Positions 6,780-14,003 of a DNA stretch of 15,964 bases are shown piece after piece (the stretch's first letter is position 1; each line of letters begins with the position of its first letter). Below the pieces are notes generated by a model. The model did not search any database, was not told the origin of the DNA, and worked only from the letters and a program-made list of their open reading frames with translations. Source of the stretch: Spirochaetaceae bacterium UBA4077 (GTDB lineage Bacteria > Spirochaetota > Spirochaetia > Treponematales > Rectinemataceae). The stretch is from the NCBI GenBank assembly GCA_002383375.1, contig DFYR01000002.1, positions 1 to 15,964 of the forward strand, in the 5' to 3' direction. The position numbers and the translations under genes were made by a program.

Positions 6780-7334
6780 ATGCGGTTTTTTGCCCTGGCC
6801 CTCGTTCCTGGGGGCAACATTATCGCCCAGCTGTCTGGCATAAAAAGCAGGAACTCTGCAATAGCCGGTTCTCCTGCAGGGTCCCCCACGGGCTTAGCCT
6901 TACCGGAGGGCATTTACATAGGTTTTTTCCAGCTTGCGGAGCCTAGGCGCAGAAAGGATCTTATTCGCCTCTTTGAACGGGAAGCCCAAAGCTTTTTTTC
7001 GGGGCTTCCTGGGCGATTACACTTCGGCGTGGAGCGGCGGATCGGCAAAAGCCTGTACCTAGCGCCGCTGGAGGATCTGCCATCGGGCCTTGTGGAAAAC
7101 GCCAGGCGCTTCGCCCGCCAGGCGGGGCTCAGGGAGCTGGAGAATACGCCGATTCTGCCTGGAATAGGCTTTTTTATGGGAAATGATGTTACCCTGAGCC
7201 CTGCCGATGCCTTTTCCTTTTCGAACATGCAGGCGCTGCTGCTGGAACTGCACTCCCCAAGCGCAGGCTGGGAGAGCGCGGCATGGAGGGTTCTCGGAAG
7301 ACAGGCTAGGAAAAGGGGAAGCTTGGGTAGGTAA
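6780..7334 (+). CDS. Small protein of unknown function, possibly a degenerate 2H phosphoesterase (LigT-like) relative
   Basis: I do not firmly recognise this 184-residue protein. It begins MRFFALALVP, like the first strand of 2'-5' RNA ligase/2H phosphoesterases. ALPEGIYIGFF (40-50) sits where those proteins have their first HxT motif, and ILPGIGFFMG (125-134) where they have the second. In both places the histidine and threonine are absent, and a shared IGFF appears instead. If related, it would be catalytically dead, and the relation is only suggestive. There is no signal peptide or membrane segment. The ATG at 6780 is well supported by AAGGAG four bases upstream. It stands alone, divergent from the nucleotidyltransferase-like gene, and about 90 bases before the barrel operon. 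Confidence 0.75.
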   Translation: MRFFALALVPGGNIIAQLSGIKSRNSAIAGSPAGSPTGLALPEGIYIGFFQLAEPRRRKDLIRLFEREAQSFFSGLPGRLHFGVERRIGKSLYLAPLEDLPSGLVENARRFARQAGLRELENTPILPGIGFFMGNDVTLSPADAFSFSNMQALLLELHSPSAGWESAAWRVLGRQARKRGSLGR

Positions 7335-7369
7335 GGAGGCTAAAGACTATTCAGCCGGGTTCTTCCCGG

Positions 7370-7398
7370 TAGAGAAGTCAAGCCCTCCGTGGTATAGT
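7370..7398 (+). promoter_or_regulatory. Predicted extended -10 promoter for the barrel-lipoprotein-rarA operon
   Basis: TAGAGA (-35, bases 7370-7375) and TATAGT (-10, bases 7393-7398, five of six matches) are 17 bases apart, with TG at 7390-7391 forming an extended -10. Transcription would start near 7405, about 23 bases before the ATG at 7428. A short hairpin CCGGG-TTCTT-CCCGG (7355-7369) lies directly upstream. Confidence 0.55.
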
Positions 7399-7427
7399 GT
7401 TTCCCTCGAAAAGCTTCTGGAGGAAGG

Positions 7428-8027
7428 ATGAAGAAGAGTTTTGCCCTCATCGGACTGATCGCCCTTGTTTCCATACTGCCGCTAGCAGCCCAGGACCTGC
7501 CGGACAATCCGTATTTCGGAGGCCTCCACAGGCAGGGGAGCCAGCTGATAACTATCAATGTCGGGGCAGGCATTCCTCTCTTCATCATCCCCGACTCCCC
7601 TACCCCCGGCGACCCGAATCCCCTGAGTGTCGGAGCCTCGCTCAACATCGGCTATCAGTATTTTATCCGCAATAAATTCAGTATCGGCGGAGCCCTGAGC
7701 GGAGCCTTTAACGGTACCATCGGGGGCAGGAACCTCTTCATGGCCCCAATAAGCTTCAGGACAGGATACTGGTTCGGCAAGGGATCTATTGAAGCGTCGG
7801 TGGGGGGCGATATCGGACTGGTCATCATGAGGCTCTCGGGCAACGGAGTGATCAGCCCCTTCCTCAAGGCCGGCGGAGGGGCATACTTCCAAATCACCGA
7901 CGCATGGAGTCTGGGCGGCCAGGTTTTCTGGTGGTTTATACCGGAAATCCATTTCGGCACCGAGTCAGCCTATACCCGGTACGGTAATTTCCTCGAGTTG
8001 TCCCTTGGCGCCGTGTACCATTTTTAG
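7428..8027 (+). CDS. Small outer-membrane beta-barrel protein, TP0733/OmpW-like
   Basis: The N-terminus MKKSFALIGLIALVSILPLAAQ is a classic signal peptide, probably cleaved near residues 21-22. The mature part is about 178 residues of alternating hydrophobic and polar strands rich in Gly and aromatics, for example GASLNIGYQYF, FSIGGALSGAF and ELSLGAVYHF. It ends in phenylalanine, the usual BAM recognition signal of outer-membrane barrels. Length and style fit an eight-strand barrel like the treponemal TP0733 family, described as OmpW-like. Its substrate, if any, is unknown. The ATG is preceded by GGAGGAAGG. It leads an operon: the stop codon TAG is part of the AGGAG ribosome-binding site of the next gene. 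Confidence 0.8.
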   Translation: MKKSFALIGLIALVSILPLAAQDLPDNPYFGGLHRQGSQLITINVGAGIPLFIIPDSPTPGDPNPLSVGASLNIGYQYFIRNKFSIGGALSGAFNGTIGGRNLFMAPISFRTGYWFGKGSIEASVGGDIGLVIMRLSGNGVISPFLKAGGGAYFQITDAWSLGGQVFWWFIPEIHFGTESAYTRYGNFLELSLGAVYHF

Positions 8028-8038
8028 GAGCTTGAAGC

Positions 8039-9166
8039 ATGAAACTACAGAGGCGAAACAGCCTGATAACGATCGCAGCGGTTCTAGCTTTTATTGGATC
8101 GGCGGCCTTTTGGTCCTGCGACAACACCTTCCATGTGTTCGATGATATTCAGACGGAAGTAAAACAGGTCGGCACCGACATTTTCAAGAACGCGACCGTA
8201 AAAGCCCTGGGCGACGATGGTACCAATTACTACGCCGCCATGGCCAAGATATGGTACAGGCCGATAACAGGCAGTGAGTGGAAGGTTCTGCCTATAGGTG
8301 CTGGATCCGGTACTACTGATTATTATGCCTATAGTCTCGTATCGGGTGGCGCCGGAGCCATATATGTAGCAGCTGAAGAGAGTGGCGAGATAAAAGTCTA
8401 TAAAGGAACGGCTGCAGGCACAACCTGGACCGTCATCTCCCTGGGCAGCCTGGACGGCCTGAATCTGGACGAACTTTATTTCGCCAATGGCAATCTTTTT
8501 GCGCTGGCCCACAACGGAACGGGAAGCTCGATCAAGTACAGCCTCCATTATTCAAATGGAACCGTAGCATTTGCCACAACCACTTTGACTAACCTATCAG
8601 CACCCCTGCTTGGAATCAGTTATGATGGAGCGCTTACTGATAATTATTTTGCACCCTCTTCCACAAAAGTCTATAAATTTACCGGAGTAACTGGTGCATG
8701 GACCGACGCGACACCAGGCAGTAGCAAAAGCTTCGGCGGCATCGCTGCGGATAATGCCAATAAAATCCACCTGAGCACCCAAGACGGCTATCTGTACACC
8801 TGGGATGGTTCTGCGTGGAGCCTTGCGAAAACAATCAAGGACAAGCAGACCCTGGGCATGATCGCGGAAGTCAAAACCACGCCCAGTCCGGCTGTCTATC
8901 GGCTCCTCATCGCCCACGGAAACATCGGCTACTACGAATTCGACGGGACGACTGCCATAGAAGGCAGCGATTCCGGAACCGCCTTCGGCACCCCAGCCAG
9001 CGCCTATACCACGACGGTTTATGGCAAAACAGTCCTGGCGGTGCACAGCGCTTCAACTGGAAACGAAATCCTGATCGGCCTGGCCTCCCAGGGCTCCAGC
9101 ACAGGCTACGCCCTATATTCCAACAAGTACGCATCGGGCGCGTGGTCGGGCTGGTCGGCCGAATAG
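8039..9166 (+). CDS. Predicted lipoprotein with propeller-like repeats
   Basis: The signal peptide LITIAAVLAFIGSAAFWSC leads to a likely lipidated Cys27. The lipobox FWSC is loose, as often seen in spirochaetes. The 348-residue mature protein is almost entirely beta and rich in Gly, Thr, Ser, Tyr and Trp. It contains recurring blade-like units such as WYRPITGSEWKVLP, VYKGTAAGTTWTVIS, LYTWDGSAWSLAK and YYEFDGTTAIEG, consistent with a beta-propeller or WD/Kelch-like fold. No catalytic motif is seen, so binding or scaffolding at the cell surface or in the periplasm is likely but inferred. The ATG follows AGGAG by eight bases. It lies 11 bases after the barrel gene and one base before rarA. Confidence 0.8.
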   Translation: MKLQRRNSLITIAAVLAFIGSAAFWSCDNTFHVFDDIQTEVKQVGTDIFKNATVKALGDDGTNYYAAMAKIWYRPITGSEWKVLPIGAGSGTTDYYAYSLVSGGAGAIYVAAEESGEIKVYKGTAAGTTWTVISLGSLDGLNLDELYFANGNLFALAHNGTGSSIKYSLHYSNGTVAFATTTLTNLSAPLLGISYDGALTDNYFAPSSTKVYKFTGVTGAWTDATPGSSKSFGGIAADNANKIHLSTQDGYLYTWDGSAWSLAKTIKDKQTLGMIAEVKTTPSPAVYRLLIAHGNIGYYEFDGTTAIEGSDSGTAFGTPASAYTTTVYGKTVLAVHSASTGNEILIGLASQGSSTGYALYSNKYASGAWSGWSAE

Positions 9167-9167
9167 A

Positions 9168-11474
9168 ATGGCCAGAGAGAAATCCAACCCACTTTTCGCG
9201 TCTCCTGGAGGCAGGGCCTACTCGAGGTCTTCCGCCGAAGCGGTAGTATCCCGGGAACCCCTGGCCTCGCGCCTAAGACCCCGGACTCTGGACGAGTTCA
9301 TCGGACAGGAGCATATCGTCGGCCCGGGCAGGCTTCTGCGGCGGGCGATACAAAAGGACCAGCTTTCTTCCATCATTCTCTCGGGCCCGCCGGGTACGGG
9401 CAAGACAACCTTGGCGCGGATCATCGCCAACAGCACGCGTAGCGCCTTCATAGCCCTCAACGCAGTGCTATCGGGGGTAGGCGAACTGCGCGAGGCGATC
9501 GATAAGGCCCGGCAACATCACGAACTCTATTCGCTAAAGACTATCCTCTTCGTCGACGAAGTCCACCGCTGGAACAAGAGCCAGCAGGACGCACTCCTGC
9601 CCTGGGTGGAGAACGGCACCGTGGTCCTTATCGGGGCGACTACGGAGAATCCGTTCTTCGAAGTGAACCGCGCCCTGGTATCCAGGTCCAGGGTTTTTCT
9701 CCTCAAGCCCCTGGAAGAAAGCGATCTCCTGGCCGTTGCTCGATTTGCCCTGAGCAATACGGAGCGGGGCTACGGCGCCTATTCGGTGGATTTTGAGCCA
9801 GGGGCGCTGGAACACCTGATTAGAAGCGCCGACGGCGACGCCAGGAGCCTTCTGAACGCCCTGGAGCTGGCGGTGGAAACCTCGGTGGATGCCTGGCCGC
9901 CCGAGTCGGGAGCGAACATTCTCGTGGACATGGGAACGGCCGAGGAAAGCATCCAGCGTCGGGTTGTCCTCTACGACAAGGACGGGGACTATCACTACGA
10001 CACCATCAGCGCATTCATCAAGAGCCTCAGGGGCTCAGATCCCGATGCGGCCCTCTACTGGCTGGCCCGCATGGTCTATGCGGGCGAAGATCCGGCCTTT
10101 ATTTTCCGCCGCATGCTCATATCGGCAGCCGAGGATGTGGGCCTGGCCGATCCTGCAGCGATTCAAGTAGTATACTCTTGTGCACAAGCCTTCGACCGAA
10201 TCGGCTTACCCGAAGGGCAGTATCACCTTAGCTTGGCCGCTCTCTACCTGGCTACCTGCCCGAAATCCAATTCCCTCATGGGGTACTTCGACGCGAAAAA
10301 CGCAGTGGAACAGGAAGCCGCCGAAGTGCCCAATCATCTCAAGGACGCCAATAGGGATGCCCAGGGATTCGGCCACGGCGAAGGCTATAAATACCCTCAC
10401 GCATACAGGGATCATTGGACTGCCCAGCAATATCTGCCCGACACACTTAAAAATCGAATCTTCTACTTCCCCGGTTCCCTCGGCCTTGAGGGACTACGGA
10501 GAGAAGACATACTCCAACGGCGCGAAGTCCAGCTTTCATTAAGCGAGGATGAGGGGGACGGAACAGGGCAGAAGTCTCCAAAAGGCGGGTTTGTCTGGTC
10601 CCGGGAGGGCGAAAGAAGGAAAACCTGGAGAACCCGGGCTGAAGGCGGGGCTTCAGCCCGGCTGAAGGCGGCCAGGCTTTTTCTCTTCGATCATTTGGAT
10701 CTATCGCCCAGCGCTTCTTTGCTCATCCTCGATCCCCGAAAAGGATTTTATGCATTAGAAGCGTTGCGACGTCTAAGCGAAGGCAGCGTTTTCGCCTTCC
10801 TGGAGAACGATGAGGCCTTGGAGCAGTTCTCGCGCCTTTCAGGCGACCTTCCAGAGCTCTCCCGGCCAATGACCGCAAGTCCGGCGCTGGCTGCGGCCGG
10901 CTGGCCTCAAAACGCCTTCGGCCACGAAAACTTCGACCAGATCGTACTCTGTGAAACTATCGGGAGCCATTACGCAGGCCTCGACTACTGGGCTTATGCG
11001 GAAGAGGCCATAGCCTGTGGCGTCAAGGGCGGCAAAGCCCTCTGCGTTTTCGACATGCTTGGGCAGGCCTCCAGCGGGCTGGCGAATATGCTTAAAATCA
11101 ATAATGGAGCGGACAGGGATGCCGCCTTTATCAAAGAACTGGAAGCCTTCGAAAACCAGCGCGGAGGAGGACCCTCCCTGGATCGGCAGACAATTCTAGG
11201 GATCGCCGACTCGGAGCGCAGACTGCGAAAAGCCTTGGGCGGAATCCCGGACTCCGAGCTTTCCTGGCATGAGGAGATAGTACACTACCGTAGGGATGCA
11301 TCCCGACAGGAAATCGAAGCCTGGCTCGATCCCGAAGGGGATTATACCAAGGATTTGATCGACGCTTTGGGCGGAAAAGCTATCGATACCCTGCACAGGC
11401 TACTCAATGAACATGAAGGCAATCTGCTCTGGCCCCTGTATCTGCGCCTTGGCAGGGTTGACCCTAAACGCTAA
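9168..11474 (+). CDS. rarA: RarA/MgsA AAA+ ATPase fused to a C-terminal Rossmann/methyltransferase-like domain
   Basis: RarA (MgsA/WRNIP1 family) is a cytoplasmic AAA+ ATPase acting at stalled replication forks and in recombination. Residues 30-450 contain the whole family core: Walker A GPPGTGKTT (73-81), Walker B FVDEVH (128-133), sensor 1 GATTEN (156-161), the SRSR arginine-finger region (172-175) and sensor 2 GDAR (223-226). The tetramerisation region follows, with HYDTISAFIKSLRGSDPDAALYW, AAEDVGLADP and YKYPHAYRDHWTAQQYLP. After a charged linker (455-500) come about 270 extra residues of alpha/beta type, with LLILDPRKGFYALEAL (518-533), VFAFLENDEAL (541-551) and FDQIVLCETIGSH (589-601). 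Such RarA fusions of about 725-770 residues are known in spirochaetes and cyanobacteria. The ATG lies one base after the lipoprotein stop and lacks a ribosome-binding site, so translation is probably coupled. Confidence 0.92.
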   Translation: MAREKSNPLFASPGGRAYSRSSAEAVVSREPLASRLRPRTLDEFIGQEHIVGPGRLLRRAIQKDQLSSIILSGPPGTGKTTLARIIANSTRSAFIALNAVLSGVGELREAIDKARQHHELYSLKTILFVDEVHRWNKSQQDALLPWVENGTVVLIGATTENPFFEVNRALVSRSRVFLLKPLEESDLLAVARFALSNTERGYGAYSVDFEPGALEHLIRSADGDARSLLNALELAVETSVDAWPPESGANILVDMGTAEESIQRRVVLYDKDGDYHYDTISAFIKSLRGSDPDAALYWLARMVYAGEDPAFIFRRMLISAAEDVGLADPAAIQVVYSCAQAFDRIGLPEGQYHLSLAALYLATCPKSNSLMGYFDAKNAVEQEAAEVPNHLKDANRDAQGFGHGEGYKYPHAYRDHWTAQQYLPDTLKNRIFYFPGSLGLEGLRREDILQRREVQLSLSEDEGDGTGQKSPKGGFVWSREGERRKTWRTRAEGGASARLKAARLFLFDHLDLSPSASLLILDPRKGFYALEALRRLSEGSVFAFLENDEALEQFSRLSGDLPELSRPMTASPALAAAGWPQNAFGHENFDQIVLCETIGSHYAGLDYWAYAEEAIACGVKGGKALCVFDMLGQASSGLANMLKINNGADRDAAFIKELEAFENQRGGGPSLDRQTILGIADSERRLRKALGGIPDSELSWHEEIVHYRRDASRQEIEAWLDPEGDYTKDLIDALGGKAIDTLHRLLNEHEGNLLWPLYLRLGRVDPKR
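10636..10671. repeat. Interlocked direct and inverted repeat in the RarA interdomain linker
   Basis: GGCTGAAGGCGG occurs twice (10637-10648 and 10660-10671). Between the copies lies CTTCAGCCC (10651-10659), the exact reverse complement of GGGCTGAAG at 10636-10644. The central arm can pair with either flanking copy, giving two mutually exclusive hairpins. It encodes residues about 490-502 (RAEGGASARLK), the poorly conserved linker between the AAA+ core and the C-terminal domain. Confidence 0.75.
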
Positions 11475-12439
11475 AGACAGCTGTCCAAATCCTCCACCAT
11501 CATCGTCATAAAAGGATTTCGGTCCAGATTCAAGCGATAGCTTTCGCCGTGCAGAAAAGCGGGAAAGTATTCTTCGGAAAAAAGGCGCCAGCTCTCTTCC
11601 TCGTTTTCGGGCATGATGGGATAGAAGCGAGACCCAACGGACTGGGCAGCCTGCCAGGCTTTGCCTGTGGTGCCAATGATCAGCATTGGGCAGGTCTCGT
11701 AGCCGTTTTTAAGGGCGCTGCGTAGATACGAAGCAAAGTCCCCCCGCTCCGATCCAGCAATCCGCAAGAAACAACCTCCCAATCCTGCCATCTCCCATGC
11801 GTTGAGCGCCATATTCTCCGGCAAGTTGCTATGGACCAGGAGCTCAACCCCCGGGGCTGAGAAAGAGAGTTCCTGCAAGAATTTTTTGGCGTTGTCGAAA
11901 CAGCTGGCGTATCCCTCTTCTTCCATAAGAGTCTCGGCCATGGTCATCCAATCCAACAAAAGTCGTTCGGGACTGCCAGCCTCCGACTCGGCCAGGAGCC
12001 TTCTGTCTTGGCCCGGAGTGCCGAGAAAGGATTCGAGCGCTCTGAGAACTGCCCCCCTTCGCACGGAAGGATAACTTCTGTTGAGAATCCGCAGGGCTGC
12101 CTGGAGAATGATCAGGGGCTCCTGCCCTCTCAGTCGTGAAAAAAGGGCCAGCCTCCGCCAGAGCAGGGAAGCGAATGCAGGATCCGCCCCCTGGGAAAAA
12201 CAGCCGGAGAACGCAGGGACGTACGCCTTTTGATGCATGAGCGAAAGACTGTCGAAGACACTACCTTCAGATTCGATGATTAAAAGGATCTTTTTCAAGC
12301 CTAGGGCTTTGGCCGGATCTGGCTTTCCCTGTTCCGGGCTGCCTTCAGGCTTCAGGCTCCGGGTTGTGGCGAGCCTCACTCGCTTGCGCGTGGAAAAACG
12401 CTCGCTGGCCAGCGCGTCATAGGTCGCGGCGTTTCTCAT
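11471..12439 (-). CDS. HAD-superfamily protein lacking all catalytic aspartates (probable pseudoenzyme)
   Basis: The overall pattern matches a HAD subfamily with motif I of the form DIDSxVFD, but here it reads IESEGSVFDSL. Both catalytic aspartates are replaced by glutamate (Glu56, Glu58, counted from the ATG at 12439). The following MHQKAYVPAF, the WRRLALFSRLRGQEP helix and the motif II serine in VHSNLPENM are retained. Motif IV, normally GDxxxD, reads IIGTTGKAWQAA, so the magnesium-binding aspartates are also missing. FYPIMPENEEESWRLFSEE closes the domain as in the family. It is therefore HAD-folded but unlikely to act as a phosphatase. The chosen ATG has GGAAGAG upstream. TTG 12460 and TTG 12298 are alternatives, and the roughly 45 residues before motif I look non-conserved. 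The stop codon overlaps that of rarA by four bases. Confidence 0.8.
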   Translation of the reverse strand: MRNAATYDALASERFSTRKRVRLATTRSLKPEGSPEQGKPDPAKALGLKKILLIIESEGSVFDSLSLMHQKAYVPAFSGCFSQGADPAFASLLWRRLALFSRLRGQEPLIILQAALRILNRSYPSVRRGAVLRALESFLGTPGQDRRLLAESEAGSPERLLLDWMTMAETLMEEEGYASCFDNAKKFLQELSFSAPGVELLVHSNLPENMALNAWEMAGLGGCFLRIAGSERGDFASYLRSALKNGYETCPMLIIGTTGKAWQAAQSVGSRFYPIMPENEEESWRLFSEEYFPAFLHGESYRLNLDRNPFMTMMVEDLDSCL

Positions 12440-12455
12440 TTCGGCTCTTCCATGA

Positions 12456-12513
12456 GCCAAGTATCGGCAACGCCCCGAAGCTTCTTGATAGAGTCCGGTC
12501 CGCCAAGTATCGG
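12456..12513. repeat. 12-base direct repeat in the HAD/folC divergent intergenic region
   Basis: GCCAAGTATCGG occurs exactly at 12456-12467 and 12502-12513, 46 bases apart from start to start. On the minus strand each copy carries GATACT, a passable -10 hexamer. The right copy also contains the weak -10 (TATCGG) of a possible folC promoter whose -35 is TTGATA at 12485-12490. The spacing, close to four or five helical turns, would suit two bound regulator molecules. Confidence 0.6.
12485..12513 (+). promoter_or_regulatory. Weak candidate promoter for folC
   Basis: TTGATA (-35, bases 12485-12490, five of six matches) lies 17 bases before TATCGG (-10, bases 12508-12513, only three of six matches). 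A start near 12520 would leave a leader of about 70 bases. That leader contains the perfect 12-base palindrome AGTCCCGGGACT (12542-12553). Nothing better is visible upstream of folC. Confidence 0.3.
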
Positions 12514-12591
12514 GGAAGTCTCAAGCGCCCGGCCCTTTTAAAGTCCCGGGACTCTTGACCAGAATCGGATCAGAGCCCATGCTCTGCCGGT

Positions 12592-13962
12592 ATGAGCAGC
12601 GGCAAATTCGGCTCCTCCGAGGACATCTACAACTACCTTTCCGGCTATATCAACGTGGAAAAGGGACAGGCGACGGTATTCAAGCTGGACAGAATGCGTG
12701 CCCTCGCTGCGGCCCTGGGCAATCCCGAGAAAGGCAGACTCTGCATCCATGTCGCTGGCTCGAAAGGAAAGGGATCGATATCCACGATGTGCGCCCGAAT
12801 ACTTTCGGAAACAGGCCTCAGGGTGGGTATCTACACATCGCCCCACCTTCTTCGGTGGAAGGAACGCATAGCCCTTGCCGATCGGGAAATGCCCGAAGAA
12901 ACCCTCATAGCCGCAGCCGAGGAGGTAGTCGCCCTGGTGGACGGCCTAGGCCCGGATCAATTCCCCGGAGGAGAACTGCCCACATTTTTCGAGCTCAGCA
13001 CCCTTATCGCCTTTTGCGCCTTCAAAAAATCCGCCTGTGACGCCCAGGTAATCGAAGTCGGCCTCGGAGGCAGACTCGACTCCACCAACATCGTCGATCC
13101 TGCTGTAGCAGTGATCAGTACCATCGAGCTGGAGCATACTCAATTTTTGGGGAACAGCCTTGCGGAAATCGCCTTCGAAAAGGCGGGCGTCATGAAGCCC
13201 GGTACGCCCGTCTGCCTATCCAGGCAGCCCCCTGAAGCCATGGCCGTCTTCGACAAGCGGGCACGGGAATTGGGATGCCCGGTTTTCAAGCTGGGTGTCC
13301 ATGCCCGCGCCTTAGATATTCGGGTGGATGCCTTGGGTACCCATTGCCGGATTGACTGTCCTTCGGAAACGAACTCGGCGCTGAAAAACATCCTACCAGC
13401 TGAAGGGCTTGAGGTTAAAACGGGGATTATCGGAAAGATCCAGGGGCAAAACATGGCCCTGGCAGCTCTGGCCTGCGCTGCCGCCCAGCCCCGACTCGAA
13501 GCACGAGCGATCGCCCAAGGCCTTACAAAAGCCAGGATTCCAGCCCGCTTTGAACTCGTCTCCACTCAGCCTCCGATAGTCCTGGACGGTGCCCATACGC
13601 CCGAATCCGTACAGCTCTGCCTGGATACGGTGAAGAACCTGTTCTCCGGACCGCGCATTCTGCTTTTCGCCTGCGCCCACGACAAGCGCCATCAGGAAAT
13701 GGCGGCACTCTTGGCGCCGCACTTCGACCTAGTAATCGTGACTAAGCCAGGAAGCTTTAAGGCTAGCGATCCCTCAGCCGTACACTCAAGTTTTCTTCAC
13801 TGTGGATATGAGGCGGTACTGGAAGAGGACACTCCGGCGGCAATCAGCAAGGCTATCGGTGCCGCAAAAGAGCGGAAGGCTATGCTGCTAGTCGTCGGGT
13901 CGTTCTATCTCTGCGCGGAAGTCAAACTTTGGATGGCAGCCCATCCTCTGAAAATGGGCTAG
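12592..13962 (+). CDS. folC: Folylpolyglutamate synthase / dihydrofolate synthase (FolC)
   Basis: FolC is an ATP-dependent Mur-ligase-family enzyme that adds glutamate to dihydropteroate or folates in the cytoplasm. The P-loop is AGSKGKGS (55-62), with Ser replacing the usual Thr of GTNGKGS. YTSPHLLRWKERI (81-93), TFFELSTLIAF, VGLGGRLDSTN (156-166), the ELEHTQFLG strand with His182, KIPARFELV and VLDGAHTPES (330-339) are all in family order. 456 residues is a normal length. The ATG at 12592 has no convincing ribosome-binding site, but the reading frame has no better start. Whether it is mono- or bifunctional cannot be told from the sequence. The gene stands alone, divergent from the HAD gene and convergent with the DUF445 gene. 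Confidence 0.93.
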   Translation: MSSGKFGSSEDIYNYLSGYINVEKGQATVFKLDRMRALAAALGNPEKGRLCIHVAGSKGKGSISTMCARILSETGLRVGIYTSPHLLRWKERIALADREMPEETLIAAAEEVVALVDGLGPDQFPGGELPTFFELSTLIAFCAFKKSACDAQVIEVGLGGRLDSTNIVDPAVAVISTIELEHTQFLGNSLAEIAFEKAGVMKPGTPVCLSRQPPEAMAVFDKRARELGCPVFKLGVHARALDIRVDALGTHCRIDCPSETNSALKNILPAEGLEVKTGIIGKIQGQNMALAALACAAAQPRLEARAIAQGLTKARIPARFELVSTQPPIVLDGAHTPESVQLCLDTVKNLFSGPRILLFACAHDKRHQEMAALLAPHFDLVIVTKPGSFKASDPSAVHSSFLHCGYEAVLEEDTPAAISKAIGAAKERKAMLLVVGSFYLCAEVKLWMAAHPLKMG

Positions 13963-13973
13963 AGACCTTCCTT

Positions 13974-13989
13974 CAGCAGCTTACTGCTG
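13974..13989. other. Short hairpin between convergent folC and the DUF445 gene
   Basis: CAGCAG-CTTA-CTGCTG is a perfect six-base-pair stem with a four-base loop, in the 41-base gap between the two stop codons. It has no T-run on either side, so it is not a standard intrinsic terminator. It may still help to separate or stabilise the two transcripts. Confidence 0.4.
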
Positions 13990-14003
13990 CGTTCAGCGTT
14001 GGA

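Noticed and set aside
7355..7369. Hairpin CCGGG-TTCTT-CCCGG considered as a terminator for the 6780 gene
   Set aside because: A five-base-pair stem without a following T-run. It more likely reflects chance or a site just upstream of the operon promoter.
7482..7952. 156-residue minus-strand frame antisense to the barrel gene
   Set aside because: The sense frame has a signal peptide, barrel pattern and terminal Phe. The antisense frame has no start signal and no coherent features.
12555..13040. 161-residue plus-strand frame overlapping the start of folC in another frame
   Set aside because: The folC frame carries the P-loop and all family motifs over the same bases. The alternative frame is rich in Arg and Gly without any pattern.
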